A stretch of DNA of 64,000 bases from Streptomyces narbonensis (GTDB taxonomy: Bacteria > Actinomycetota > Actinomycetes > Streptomycetales > Streptomycetaceae), in assembly GCF_014649015.1 (NCBI RefSeq), contig NZ_BMSF01000005.1, positions 361,163-425,162 of the forward strand, in the 5' to 3' direction. A program made the position numbers and the translations under genes. Of this stretch, positions 16,400-26,748 are shown piece by piece (within the stretch, counting starts at the first letter, position 1; every line of letters begins with the position of its first letter). The notes beneath the pieces were generated by a model. The model was given only the letters and a program-made list of their open reading frames with translations. It was not told the origin of the DNA and did not search any database.

Positions 16400-16752
16400 G
16401 AGGCCGAAGAATCGCGTCCACCACGTGGGCCGCGCGCGTAGCCGAGTGCGGTCAGGGCCTGCTCCACTGCGGCGAGGTCGGCGGAATCCAGCGCACCGAC
16501 CTCTCGGGCTTCGTCGGTGCCGAGGAAGGCCCCGGGATCGTTGGCGCAGACCTCGGAGAGGGATTGAACTTGCTCACGCAGACCACGATCCGCGTCCCGC
16601 AACCAGCTCCCTGTCCGACGCGGTCAGCCGCACGATGCCGGGCTCGCCGAGCCTGGCGGGTGTTCATGACCGGCCACCACGGACCAGAGCGCCCAAAGCG
16701 CGTTGCGGGCGGCCCCGTCGGGCTCGCGCCACTCCTCGTCATCGCCATTCAT
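16400..16752 (-). pseudogene. Multiply frameshifted hypothetical gene
   Basis: Three minus-strand frames join into one protein-like sequence: MNGDDEEWREPDGAARNALW, then EPGIVRLTASDRELVA, then LREQVQSLSEVCANDPGAFL and LDSADLAAVEQALTALGYA. Codon bias is good within each segment and poor outside. I do not recognise the family. Two frameshifts make it a pseudogene. Confidence 0.5.
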
Positions 16753-16992
16753 CGGCGCGCCTGACGACTGGAGCTTCCTGTGAAGCCGTGCGTTCCGAAA
16801 GCTGGAGGACCGGCGTTTCTACGGCTTGTGGAGGCCGAATGTGGTGGAGGACCTTCTGCAGCCGCATCCGGCGGGCGTACGGGCTCCAAGCAGACCTCCG
16901 CGTCTGTCGAGTCGTTCATGCCCGGGTGCCCGGCAATTACCTGTCGGCGTGTCTCTAGCCGAGGTGGGAACTCGCGCTGTTTGAATCCGCCT

Positions 16993-18357
16993 ATGACTAA
17001 GCGTGATGACGCGGTTCTGTTCGGCAATCGTTTTCTGACCGCGCCCGCCCCCTCCGAGAGATTTCCCGACGAAGGCATGGCCGCGACGGACGCGATGCGG
17101 CTCGTGGACGTGGATCTCGCCATGGAGGGCGATCCACAGCGCAATCTCGCTACGTTCGTCACTACGTGGATGGAGCCAGAGGCTCAGCGGTTGATCGCCG
17201 AGAACCTTCACCGCAACTTCATCGACCACGCGGAGTACCCCATCTCCGCCGAGATCGAGCGGCGTTGCGTGCGCATGCTCGCCGATCTCTTCCACGCGCC
17301 GGGCGGCACTGCCGGGTGCCGGACCCAGGGCTCGTCCGAGGCGATCATGCTCGGAGCGCTGTCGCTGAAGTGGAAGTGGCGTGAGCGCCGTCAGGCCGCC
17401 GGCCTGTCGACCGACAGGCCCAATCTGGTCTTCGGTGGCGATGTCCACGTGGTGTGGGAGAAGTTCTGCCGCTACTTCGACGTCGAGCCGCGGATCGTAC
17501 CGCTCGAAGAGGGCAAGTACACGATCGGCCCGGAGGACGTGGAACCCCGACTCGATGAGAACACGATCGGTGTCGTTGCCGTCCTCGGCACCACGTTCAC
17601 GGGCCACAAGGACGACGTCGTCGGCATCGACGCGCTCCTGCGGGATGTCCGCGAGAAGCGGGACCTTGACATCCCGATCCATGTCGACGGCGCCAGCGGC
17701 GCGTTCGTGTGGCCTTTCCTCTACCCAGACTCTGCATGGGACTTCCGGCTCGAGCAGGTCCGTTCGATCAATGTCTCCGGCCACAAGTACGGCCTGGTCT
17801 ATCCCGGTATCGGCTGGCTGATCTTCCGCGAGGAGTCCGACCTGGCCAAGGACCTCGTGTTCTACGAGAACTACCTGGGCAAGACCGACGCCACGTTCAC
17901 GCTGAACTTCTCCACCGGCGCGTCGATGGTGCTCGCGCAGTACTACAACTTCGTGCGGCTCGGACGTCAGGGCTACACGTACGTCATGAAGATGATGCAG
18001 GAGAACACCCGCGTGCTGGCGGACAACCTGCGGAGCAGCGGCCGTTTCGAAGTGATCGGCAGCGACCTCGAACAGCTGCCCCTCGTCGCGTTCCGCCTTG
18101 CGGAAAAGCGCTCCTACGACGAGTCCGACATCGCCTGGCAGCTCTCTGCCGAACGCGGGTGGATGGTGCCGGCGTACACGCTCCCGCCCAATGCGGAGCG
18201 GGTGAAGATCATGCGTGCCCTCGTCAAGGAAACCCTGAGCCGCGAACACATCGACCGCCTGAGTCAGGACATCATCGACGCCTGCCGAACCCTGGACGAC
18301 AAGGGTGCGGCGCACGATGCAGAGCGAGCCCAGGTCAAGCGCGGCACCGGTTATTGA
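16993..18357 (+). CDS. gadB: Glutamate decarboxylase
   Basis: PLP-dependent decarboxylase converting glutamate to GABA with proton consumption, 454 aa. Family text is clear: NLATFVTTWMEPEAQRLIAE, MLADLFHAPGGTAGCRTQGS, GGDVHVVWEKFCRYFDVEPR, HVDGASGAFVWPF, and NVSGHKYGLVYPGIGW, where Lys265 binds PLP. The length fits the bacterial Gad family (450-466). The ATG at 16993 gives the best N-terminus, although no strong ribosome site is visible. A DUF389 membrane protein follows 144 bp downstream on the same strand; no glutamate/GABA antiporter (GadC) is present. Confidence 0.93.
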   Translation: MTKRDDAVLFGNRFLTAPAPSERFPDEGMAATDAMRLVDVDLAMEGDPQRNLATFVTTWMEPEAQRLIAENLHRNFIDHAEYPISAEIERRCVRMLADLFHAPGGTAGCRTQGSSEAIMLGALSLKWKWRERRQAAGLSTDRPNLVFGGDVHVVWEKFCRYFDVEPRIVPLEEGKYTIGPEDVEPRLDENTIGVVAVLGTTFTGHKDDVVGIDALLRDVREKRDLDIPIHVDGASGAFVWPFLYPDSAWDFRLEQVRSINVSGHKYGLVYPGIGWLIFREESDLAKDLVFYENYLGKTDATFTLNFSTGASMVLAQYYNFVRLGRQGYTYVMKMMQENTRVLADNLRSSGRFEVIGSDLEQLPLVAFRLAEKRSYDESDIAWQLSAERGWMVPAYTLPPNAERVKIMRALVKETLSREHIDRLSQDIIDACRTLDDKGAAHDAERAQVKRGTGY

Positions 18358-18501
18358 TCCTTTCCGGGCCTCGCGTCCGTGCCGATGGCCGGACTTCAGC
18401 GGGTCGCGGAGGGCATCCTCCGCTGACTTCTGCTCCGGGCCCAGGATCATCTCCCTGTGTCCCACACGTCCAAATGCTCCTGCTCGTGGTTATTTGGATA
18501 C

Positions 18502-19503
18502 ATGATGAGCAAGGTTCGCGCCCGTGTTCTGCCGGCCTCTCAACGCCGCTCGCTGGACGAACTGACACAGGATCTGATCCTGTCGACCGGGGACGCCGCG
18601 TCCAAGCGCTCGGCCTTCTGGACGATGCTGTCGCTGTCCTCGATCATCGCTGCCGGCGGGGTGCTCACCGACTCGACGGCGACCGTGATCGGCGCCATGA
18701 TCATCGCCCCGCTCTCCACGCCCATCATGGGCATCGCACTTGGGTCGGTGCTGCGCCGGCGCACCGGATCGGTCACGATCGTCCTCCTCGCTTGCCTGCT
18801 GGTGATCGCGATCGGGATCACCATGTCGATGGTTCTGCCCAGCAACTACGACCTGCTGTCGAACAGCCAGATCTCCTCACGCACGTCGCCGGACCTGATG
18901 GACCTGATCGCCGCCCTGGCGACCGGCTTCGCCGGAGCGATCGCCCTGGCTCGCCGGGACGTCGCCGCGGTGCTGCCCGGCGTCGCGATCGCCATCTCCC
19001 TCGTCCCGCCTCTGGTGGTGGTGGGAGTGTGCCTGGGGCAGCTGTCGGGATGGCTGGCACTGGGCGCTCTGGCGCTGTTCGTATCGAACCTCTTTGCCCT
19101 GGTTTTCGCCGGTATGGTGGTATTCGCAGCGCTCGGGTACGCCGCGGAGGCCGACAAGGCAGCCGGGCACCCCGCCCGCAGGGCTTCTGTCGCCATGGCC
19201 CTGCTGTTCGTCGTCGTGTTCGTTCCGCTGACGGCCAACACCGTGACCACATTGCTGCTCAATGCCTGGACCGGCCGGGCCAGGGAGGCGGCGCAGCAGT
19301 GGCTCGCCGACGAACCGGGCGCGTCCGTGACGAGTGTCGACGCGAATTCGCGAACGATGTACATCAATGTTCGTAACCCGGGAGAACTTCCGCCAGTGCA
19401 GTCCCTGCTCGACCGGCTTGAGGGGCAGGTCCCGGACGGGATCCCCATCGTGGTGGATGCCTCGCGCGGACGGCGTATCGATGCCGGGAAGGTGGGCGGC
19501 TGA
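18502..19503 (+). CDS. DUF389 (TIGR00341-like) membrane protein
   Basis: A 333-aa integral membrane protein with six or seven hydrophobic helices between residues about 35 and 245. The DUF389 core is obvious: SIIAAGGVLTDSTATVIGAM, IIAPLSTPIMGIALG, GFAGAIALARRDVAAVLPGV and AISLVPPLVVVGVCLG. A soluble C-terminal domain of about 85 residues follows. ATG 18502 or 18505 is preferred to the GTG at 18457 because the extra 15 residues are Cys-rich and unlike the family. Function is unknown. Pairing with gadB suggests an acid-stress link, which is inference. Confidence 0.85.
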   Translation: MMSKVRARVLPASQRRSLDELTQDLILSTGDAASKRSAFWTMLSLSSIIAAGGVLTDSTATVIGAMIIAPLSTPIMGIALGSVLRRRTGSVTIVLLACLLVIAIGITMSMVLPSNYDLLSNSQISSRTSPDLMDLIAALATGFAGAIALARRDVAAVLPGVAIAISLVPPLVVVGVCLGQLSGWLALGALALFVSNLFALVFAGMVVFAALGYAAEADKAAGHPARRASVAMALLFVVVFVPLTANTVTTLLLNAWTGRAREAAQQWLADEPGASVTSVDANSRTMYINVRNPGELPPVQSLLDRLEGQVPDGIPIVVDASRGRRIDAGKVGG

Positions 19504-20041
19504 GCATCCCATCCGTATCCGTCCTGTTCCCGCGCAACGTCCCGGCGCGGCCGCTCCTCGGCCTGCTGCGTCCTGAGCGCGCGGATGCGGAGCCAGACCA
19601 CCCGGCCCGCACCGAGTTCTCGTCGGTACGGGGCGGCAGGGCGAGTTGGAGCTGCGCGGGTGGCCGGAAGCGTGTTCGCTATTCGGTGTGTGCCGCCGTC
19701 GAGTCGGCCATGACGAGAGCTGCCTGCGAAGGCGTACGGGACACAGGCAAGCCGTCGCTGAGGGAGTGGGCGTCCGTTCGGAAGTCCGGGGTGTCTCGAT
19801 GATGTCCGGGCGGCCCGCGTGTTCTTTGAGGACGGCAGAGAACCAGCGGGTGATGCCCGGGCCCCCTTGGCCGGCCCATGTTCGGATCAGTGAGGATCAC
19901 GACGGGTCGGCTTCGAGAGCCGGCACGCGAAACCCGTAGCGGACGACGCCGGTTGGGAAATCCGGTCGACAGGAGACCTGTGACGTCATGTGATGGTCCC
20001 AACAGCTTGCCACACGGGCGGGCCGACTCCAGGAGCTGCTC
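19504..20041. other. No recognisable gene
   Basis: Neither strand has a homology-supported frame in this 540-bp gap between the DUF389 gene and the phosphotransferase. Confidence 0.4.
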
Positions 20042-20942
20042 TTGGCAACCGAGAGAACCGCGGACATCCGTCCCGCGATCGATGCCGCACTGGTCAGGCG
20101 CCTGGTTTGATGCGCAGTTCCCCCAGTGGGCCGGTCTGCCCCTGGAGTTGCTTGACCCGGCCGGCTCGGACCATGTGATCTACCGGTTGGGCGAGGAGCT
20201 GTCCGTCCGTCTGCCCCGCCATCCTGGCGCGATCGGGCAGGCTCGGAAGGAGTCCGAGTGGCTGCCGCGGCTCGCCCCACACCTGCCTCTGGCTGTCCCC
20301 GTGCCAGTGGGGGTGGGGGAGCCCGAGTTCGGTTATCCGGGGCCGTGGGCGGTCTCCCGCTGGCTGGACGGCGAGGTGGCAACCGTCGAGGCACTGGCGG
20401 ATTCGGCCGAGGCCGCCGTCGAACTGGCCGGGTTCCTGACCGCTCTCCAACGGTTCGAGCCCGGGGACGTATCGGCCCGGGGCGCCCGAGAGGATCTCAC
20501 CGCCCGGCCGCTGGTCGCACGGGATCGGGCGACGCGGGCCGCCATCGCGGAGGTCGACGGCGCGTTCGACGCTGCGGCCGTGACCGAGCTGTGGGAAGCG
20601 GCGATCAGTGCCCCCGGATGGGATGGTCCTGCGGTCTGGTTCCACGGCGACTTTCACACCGGCAACCTGCTGACCGTCGACGGCCGCCTCAGCGCGGTCA
20701 TCGACTTCGGAGGGCTCGGCATCGGCGACCCGGCCTGCGACCTGGTGATCGCCTTCACCTTGATGTCGGCGGGGAGCCGGGCCGCTTTCCGCGCCGCGCT
20801 CGTCGTGGACGACGCCACCTGGATCCGGGGCCGCGGCTGGGCACTGGCCACGGCCCTCGACGCCTACACCTACTACGCTGCCGTCAACCCCCGGGTCGCC
20901 GCGCAGACCACCCGTCAGATCACCGAGGCCCTCATCGGCTAG
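20042..20942 (+). CDS. Aminoglycoside phosphotransferase (APH) family protein, N-terminal frameshift
   Basis: Kinase-like phosphotransferase. The usual N-terminus lies in one frame from TTG 20042 (ATERTADIRPAIDAALVRRL). One extra T near 20106-20110 then creates a stop, and the body continues in the next frame (DAQFPQWAGLPLE...). The body has the Brenner motif WFHGDFHTGNLL (His188 counted from ATG 20082) and the DFG-like VIDFGGLGIGDPACD, both intact. An in-frame ATG at 20082 could still initiate a slightly altered protein of 286 aa. The substrate may be an aminoglycoside, macrolide or small metabolite. It may be a sequencing error or a mild mutation. Confidence 0.8.
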
Positions 20943-21061
20943 GCCACCAGGGCAAAGACCTACCGCTTCCTGAACAACCGCTGTCGCTACCCGTGAACAA
21001 AGCCGGCGCCGCCCACACGAAACCCGACCTCCGTGTCAGACCCGGCCCCTAACCTCCCCCC

Positions 21062-21814
21062 ATGACAGACATAGATCAACGCCGACAGCGGCGCCGCCTG
21101 CTCCTCGTGCTGGCGCTCGTCTCCACGGTGGCCGGCCTGGTGGCTTTGACCGCGCTGGACCAGCTCGGGAAGGACCGTGCGGGCATCATCGCCGCCTTCC
21201 TCAGCGTTGTCGCCGCGGCCGCGGCGTGGGAGGCAACCGGCCGCGCCAGCGACACAGCCGAAGAGGCCCGGCGGACCGCCGAAATCGTGGCCCGCATCGA
21301 GCGGGACCGGTGGCTCGCCGAACTCACCCCCGTGTTCGAGTTCACCCTCACCAAGGAGGGCGACCAGGCGGCCAAGCTCCTCATGCACCTCGCCGGCCCG
21401 GACGCCCTTGGTCACCTCGACTCCGTCACGGTGCGGATCGGGGATGACGACTACGACCACACCCCTACGCAGCAGGCGCTGGGGTTCGTCAACCCGCACG
21501 ATCCCTCTCCCGAGCAGATCGCCGCTCACGTTTGGGGGCCGTTCCGCCTCCGTCCCAGGATCAACGAGGCCGACGAACACGGCCGGGAGCTGACCTTCAC
21601 CGACCTGCGAGTCGGCCGAGGCAGACCCCTTGTGCTCGACCGGACGAACCCAGGCACGTGGATGGGAGGAAAGACCTACGACTCCTGGCAGCAGGAGTAC
21701 GCCGGGCACCCGATACGCCTCCTCTTCACGTGCCGCCGGGGCACGGAGACATGGCAGGTCGCCCGTACGGTCACCAATCCGGACTGGCGCTCCCACGACT
21801 CGTCCGCGACGTAG
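21062..21814 (+). CDS. Hypothetical protein with N-terminal membrane helices
   Basis: A 250-aa protein. After a basic start (TDIDQRRQRRRLL) come two membrane segments (residues about 13-32 and 40-56). A helical amphipathic linker follows (TAEEARRTAEIVARIERDRW), then a soluble beta-rich domain with VFEFTLTKEGDQAAKLLMHL and GTWMGGKTYDSWQQEYAGHP. This layout, double helix, coiled linker and immunoglobulin-like sensor, is common in uncharacterised streptomycete proteins. No catalytic motif. It is apparently monocistronic. Confidence 0.75.
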   Translation: MTDIDQRRQRRRLLLVLALVSTVAGLVALTALDQLGKDRAGIIAAFLSVVAAAAAWEATGRASDTAEEARRTAEIVARIERDRWLAELTPVFEFTLTKEGDQAAKLLMHLAGPDALGHLDSVTVRIGDDDYDHTPTQQALGFVNPHDPSPEQIAAHVWGPFRLRPRINEADEHGRELTFTDLRVGRGRPLVLDRTNPGTWMGGKTYDSWQQEYAGHPIRLLFTCRRGTETWQVARTVTNPDWRSHDSSAT

Positions 21815-22207
21815 AGCGCACGTACGACGCCGCTCGCCCGCCCGGAATCGACCCCGCCCGGGAGGTTCCATGCACGGGCGGGAGCACCATGGCGAGATGA
21901 GCAGCGCGCCGAGGTCGTCCACCCGGCCTCGCCGAGCGGCGGCCGGCAGGGTCACCGTCCGCGACCGCGGGATCCTTGGCCTCGCGCACAGCGATGCCGA
22001 TGTCGTGGCGTTCTGAGGTGGCCCCGGCTCGATGACGCCGACGCCCTCCTCGACGACTCGGCGCGGGTGACATGGCGCGGTGGCCGTGCGCACGAGTATG
22101 AGGCCGCCGGACCGGGACGGCCCTCCGGCAGCGGGACTCGCCCAGGTCATGGACGACTGGCTGCCGGGAAGCCGGAGCTGGAGGCGCCCGCGAGGTCCCG
22201 CGCCGGG
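21815..22207. other. No recognisable gene
   Basis: Short frames on both strands have no convincing homology. One minus-strand text (GIAVREAKDPAVADG) faintly recalls DUF397 proteins but is not enough to call. Confidence 0.4.
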
Positions 22208-22924
22208 TTACGGACGGGGTGTTGCGGAGGCTTTGGTGGGCACGTTCGCCGCGGGGTTCAGGTTCAGGGCCGGCGGGGCGGCGGTCTTGCCCTCGAAGAA
22301 GGAGCGGGGGAGTTTGGGGCCCGTCGGCGAGCCGGTGCGGACGTCGCCCCGTTCGATGGCCTGGCGGATGCCGATCTTCGGCTCCTTCGGCTTCACTGCG
22401 GTAGCGGCCGCGGCGAATGCGGGGCCGACCCACTCGTTGCCGGAGGCGAGCCAGCCCCCGCGCCAGCTGCCGGCGATGTTCTTGGCCTCGGCCAGGGTGT
22501 TGTTCGCGTACCAGCGGCCTTCACCCGGCTTGTTGCAGTACCTGTTGATGTTGTAGTACGTGCCGACCTGGTACTGCCCGTTCACGTTGACCGCATACGG
22601 GCTCGACCAGCACACGAACCAGATCCCGGTATCCAGGTCGAAGGCGAGGATGTCCGTCCTCACGCGCACCGAGTTCGCCGGCCTCGGGATGTGCTGCGAG
22701 CAGTGGTTGTTGAACCAGGTGTTGACCACGCTCGCGGTATAGCCGCCGTTGTTTGCGCCTCCGGTCGTGACCTCCGACCAGTTCGCCACGCAGACGTCGT
22801 TGTTGAAGGACTCGTGGACCCAGGCGTACTGGCTTGCGGCGGACGTACTCCCGGCGCCGGCAAGGGCGAGACCCGCAGCCGCTGCGGCAGCGACCAAGGC
22901 TCTCGCGATCATGCGTCTTCTCAC
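22208..22924 (-). CDS. Secreted hypothetical protein
   Basis: A 238-aa exported protein from GTG 22924 (AGGAGC seven bases upstream). Residues 1-31 form a Sec signal peptide ending TSAASQ. The mature part is Trp/Tyr/Asn-rich (YAWVHESFNNDVCVANWSEV, GTYYNINRYCNKPGEGRWYA) with four cysteines and a Pro-rich C-terminal third. I do not recognise the fold. No operon partners. Confidence 0.8.
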   Translation of the reverse strand: MRRRMIARALVAAAAAAGLALAGAGSTSAASQYAWVHESFNNDVCVANWSEVTTGGANNGGYTASVVNTWFNNHCSQHIPRPANSVRVRTDILAFDLDTGIWFVCWSSPYAVNVNGQYQVGTYYNINRYCNKPGEGRWYANNTLAEAKNIAGSWRGGWLASGNEWVGPAFAAAATAVKPKEPKIGIRQAIERGDVRTGSPTGPKLPRSFFEGKTAAPPALNLNPAANVPTKASATPRP

Positions 22925-23133
22925 AGGGATGCTCCTGTATCGCTCCAAGGGGTTGGTGCAGACGCAGGCACGCTCTCGATGGCACCCACACAAGTCCAGC
23001 ACGACCCTGGCGGAATGACCGGAACCGGGTAGCGGCATGGCCGATACCGGCCAGGAGAGAGAAACGCACCGGCCCACCCCGCCAGTCCACGCCCTCAGCG
23101 ATCCGTGACGTCCTGCCGAACTGCCCTTGAGGG

Positions 23134-23694
23134 TCATGGCCCTGTGCCTTCCGTTTCCCCTTGCTCCTTCCGTTGGTGGCGTGCAGGTTGGGTGAGGCGG
23201 GATGAAGTCGTTCCCCGAGCGACAGGCGGTGTCAGGCGGAGGTGAAGCATGGCCTCGAAGCGGGCCGCTGGGTCGCCGGGATCGAAGCCCGATACCTGCG
23301 CGAGGCGTTTGAGGCGGTAGCGGAAGGTGTTGGAGTGGACATGGATCGCGGCAGAGGCGGCGATGACGTCGCCGAAGTTGTCGAGCCAGGCGGCGAGCGT
23401 CTCGGTGAGCGCGCTGTGGTGTTCGGCGTCGTAGGCGCGGAGACGGGTGACGGGGTCGTCGGACGGATGGGCATCGATGTGGACCCGGTCGGCGAGATCG
23501 AGGAGCAGGGAGGGCAGGTAGACGTCTTCGAGCGCCGCGGCGCGGTGGGGAGTGCCGGTGGCGGTGAGCACGCGCAGGGCGCGGTCGGCGTCGGCGCGCG
23601 AGCGAGGCAGATCGCTCGGGTCGGCAGCGGGACGGCCGATCCCGATGACGGGCCGGGACCCTGCTGCAGGCCCGGGCACCGGCGTAGTCCGCAC
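23134..23694 (-). pseudogene. N-terminally truncated PucR/CdaR-type regulator
   Basis: The 186-aa frame begins inside the GGDEF-like middle region of PucR regulators (VIGIGRPAADPSDLPRSRAD) and continues to the HTH_30 domain (SAAIHVHSNTFRYRLKRLAQ). The HxNTxRYRLxR recognition helix is intact. Intact relatives exceed 350-400 aa, so the sensory N-terminal half is missing. Upstream DNA has no matching frame. It could make an isolated DNA-binding domain, but a pseudogene is more likely. Confidence 0.7.
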
Positions 23695-23947
23695 GCTGCC
23701 GACGTAATCCCGTTCGGAGACAGCTCACACTCACTGTGGTCCAGGGTAACCGACGGAATTCGTTGACCAGCGGGAACATGCTTCCGCCGGGTTGGATTCC
23801 CGCGCAGGAGGGCCACGACCTCTGTGTCGTACCTCAGTGGCAGACTGCGGCGCGACGGAGTTTCGGAAGGGCAGGGCGTCGCGACAGGGGTCACCGGTCG
23901 AACGCACTGCTCCGGGGTGGCTGGTGCCACGGGGGAGATGTTCGGCT

Positions 23948-25156
23948 GTGATCTTCGACAGTCTTGATGTGTCGTACGGCGAGATGTGGGGTTCCTATCG
24001 GGGAACGACCCATCGGAGCCCAATGTCCCGCGCGCTCGCGGCACGCAAGCATGCGGCCGGGAAGGATTACGCGGTTCTGCTGTCCGCGCGGGAGCAACCG
24101 CTTGCACTGGTCGAATACTGGCCGGGGCGGATGTGGCGTGTGTATCTGTTCGACGACAGATCTTGGTGCATGCAGATGATCGACCTCAAGCCGCACGGCA
24201 CGGGGATGTTGCTGGCTCAGCGGAACACCCGATGGCAGTTTCCCGACGATCAGGCGCACTCGTACGGGAAGTGGGATGTTCAGGAGACCACGACCGTCTC
24301 AGCCGACGGGCAGGTTGAGGTGAAGTCCGAGTTCGCCGGACCGCGGGGCGGATCGCCGGAATCATCACATGATCGAGCATCCGGCCCGTCGAGCGTCCCC
24401 GTGCGGCGGTTTGCGACACCCGTCGAGGACTTCCTCTGTCCCGCACCGGAATTCGGCGACTGGCAGGTGTTCGCGCCGTTCCTCGCTCAGCAGGGCCACG
24501 AGTCCGTCACAACCGTCGTCCTGAACGACAAGTCGGTGGCCGAAGGATCGGGACCGCTGCGTGCCACCGGAATCGAGCAGCTGTTCAGCCCGGGTGAGTG
24601 TGACACCCAGGAGGGGCCGGCCGTCGTCGAGCCCATTGACTCCGGCATGCTGCGGATCACGTCAGGGCAGCTGGCGGTCTCGGACCCCGGCTGGATCAGC
24701 AACCCGCGGACCGTCGCAGTGCCGCTAGGCGAGTTCCCGGTCACACTCTCGCTTTTGCGCACGAAACACGGGGCCGGTGTCGCCGCGGCCAGGGTGACGT
24801 TCCTGGACATCCCTCCCCATGAATGGGAAATGACCCTCCGGCCCGACGAGGACCTGGGGCTGCTCGGCGAGGGCCAGTTCTACGGGGTTGGCGTGGATAC
24901 CGGCACGGCGGCCTTCATGGATGCGACGCGGACCGTGACCGAAGACCAGCTGGACGACGACGTTTTCATACCCCTCGACAGCGACAGCCGTTTCAGCGTC
25001 GAACTGCCCGGCATGGAGCCCGAGCCGAATCTCATCGCCTTCCGTGCCGGCCAAGGCGACGGGGCCTATCCCGTCTGGACCGGCCGGACCGAAGACGGAC
25101 AAGTCAGTTGCGTCGTCGTCGACTTCCAGCTCCATTCCGCCGCCGGGGCAGAGTGA
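23948..25156 (+). CDS. DUF4241-domain protein
   Basis: A 402-aa protein from GTG 23948 (GGGGAGA upstream). Residues about 1-115 form an N-terminal module (VSYGEMWGSYRGTTHRSPMS, YWPGRMWRVYLFDDRSW). A linker follows. The C-terminal half is the DUF4241 domain: LAVSDPGWISNPRTVAVPLG, VAAARVTFLDIPPHEWEMTL, and FYGVGVDTGTAAFMDA. DUF4241 belongs to a superfamily often found as immunity or SUKH-associated proteins next to polymorphic toxins, but no toxin gene adjoins. No signal peptide; cytosolic. Confidence 0.85.
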   Translation: MIFDSLDVSYGEMWGSYRGTTHRSPMSRALAARKHAAGKDYAVLLSAREQPLALVEYWPGRMWRVYLFDDRSWCMQMIDLKPHGTGMLLAQRNTRWQFPDDQAHSYGKWDVQETTTVSADGQVEVKSEFAGPRGGSPESSHDRASGPSSVPVRRFATPVEDFLCPAPEFGDWQVFAPFLAQQGHESVTTVVLNDKSVAEGSGPLRATGIEQLFSPGECDTQEGPAVVEPIDSGMLRITSGQLAVSDPGWISNPRTVAVPLGEFPVTLSLLRTKHGAGVAAARVTFLDIPPHEWEMTLRPDEDLGLLGEGQFYGVGVDTGTAAFMDATRTVTEDQLDDDVFIPLDSDSRFSVELPGMEPEPNLIAFRAGQGDGAYPVWTGRTEDGQVSCVVVDFQLHSAAGAE

Positions 25157-25453
25157 GAATCGCCAACCACCTGCGCGAGGCCGCACCACCCGAGACTGAG
25201 ACCACGACGACCCTCCACAGTGCACACGTCGAAGGCTCCTGACAGTTACCTCCTGAGCCAGGAGCGCAATCGGATAGGAGCGGCCGGTCAGCTGGGTGGA
25301 CTGCTTCACTTCAACACGCTGAACTTGTGTGCGACATCCCGTGGGTTGCTCTGAGCCTCCGCGAGTCCTCAACCCAGTGACCAGGCGGTTCGTCCTCTTT
25401 CCCGTAGCAGTTCGCGGGCTGACGTAACTTCGGGTTCCTGAAACGTTCGGACC

Positions 25454-26030
25454 TTGCCCGATCGGTTCACGATCGAGCTGAAGGTGAGGAGGCTCGGGTT
25501 GGCGCTGGCTGCAGTACGGGACCTGCGCGATGTCCGGCCGCCGGCCACGGCGGAGGAGCTGGAGCAGTTCGAGACCGACGTGCCGGCGGGGTTCGTGCTG
25601 GCGCGGGCTTCGGCGGGGCCTGGTGACGGGACGATCCCGCGGGGACGTCGGGCATCTGGAGCAGATGCGGTCCTGGTTCGGCCGGCCTCTGTGGGAGAGG
25701 GAACCGCCAGACGCCGACGCGTACTTCGGGAAGGCGCTGCGGGCTTCGCCGAGCGGCACCCGGCTGGGGCGTTCTCAGGCGCTGACCACGTACTTCCTCT
25801 TCCTGGAGCTGCGGCACAAGGTCGGGATCCACCGGATGACCGGTCGGGTGATCGAGTGCCGATCGACGAGATGAACCGGCCGCGCGGCGCGAAGGACGCG
25901 GCACTGCGGATTCCGCCGTCCGGGCCGGAGGTCAAGACGCTGTTCGCCGGATGGGGCGGTGAGCCGGCGACTTGCCGGAAGTGCGCCCCGACCGCCCGGA
26001 ATTACACCGCCTCCAAGGAGCCGTCTCGGC
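25454..26030 (+). pseudogene. N-terminal relic of tyrosine recombinase/integrase
   Basis: Three frames carry pieces in order: RPPATAEELEQFETDVPAGF, then HLEQMRSWFGRPLWE and GRSQALTTYFLFLELRHKVG, then DEMNRPRGAKDAALRIPPSG and CRKCAPTARNYTASK. This is the SAM-like N-terminal domain and start of the catalytic domain of a streptomycete phage-type recombinase. At least two frameshifts break it, and the catalytic RHRY residues are absent because IS30 sequence replaces the rest. Confidence 0.65.
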
Positions 26031-26039
26031 ATCCCGCCC

Positions 26040-26351
26040 CAACTGCGGCGGACGCTTACCTGGGACCGGGGCTGGGAGACCGCCGAGCATCAGGCCATCA
26101 CCACCGATACCAGGATGCCGATCTATCTCTGCAAGCCACGGAGCCCGTTGCAGCGCGGCACCAATGAGAACACCAACCGGCTCCTTCGGCAGTACCTGCC
26201 CAAGGGTGCCGACCTCCGCACATTCAGCCAGGCCGACCTGGACGCCATCGCCCACGAGCTCAACCACCGTCCGCGCAGGACACACGGCTACCGCACTCCG
26301 GCAGAGGTCTACGCTGACCTTCTGAACAGCGGTGATGCGCTGACCGCTTGA
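26040..26351 (+). pseudogene. C-terminal relic of IS30-family transposase
   Basis: A clean frame reads LTWDRGWETAEHQAITTDTR, MPIYLCKPRSPLQRGTNENT, NRLLRQYLPKGADLRTFSQA and ELNHRPRRTHGYRTPAEV. These are the second Asp (WDRG), the P-x-QRG-x-NENxN catalytic Glu motif, and the RPRKxxGxxTPxE end of IS30 transposases. The first half is missing. The fragment is joined directly to the integrase relic. Confidence 0.85.
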
Positions 26352-26748
26352 GCTCGCCATCGTTTGCCGACAGGCCGGGCTGGCTTGATCCGGCCGCCCG
26401 GGTCCGCTGTGGTTGACAGCGGAATGTCCGGGCGGGTCGGGCGGTGGGAGGCTGCGGATCGTGTCTGGGATCTCGGACAAGCTCACCGAACGAGCCGATG
26501 GGGGAAGCGATCTGGAGTGTGAGCACGCCCTCGTTCGCTGTGCGGGCCTTGCTGCGCCACCGACGGAATGGGCTTGCCCAGGTGACGCAACGCGCTCGAC
26601 GGCCTGCCGGGCATCACGGCTTGGCCTGCGCTCGCACTGCAGCCGGCTCCCGTCAGCGGTCATCACCCGGGATCGCGGACACAGCTGCGCGGGATCGACG
26701 CCTGGCGGAAGCCAGGTTCCTACAGGTCAGTTAATTCAGTCGGTTGCC
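26352..26748. other. No recognisable gene
   Basis: No frame with homology. The region separates the IS30 relic from the stop of the convergent quinone oxidoreductase gene. Confidence 0.4.
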
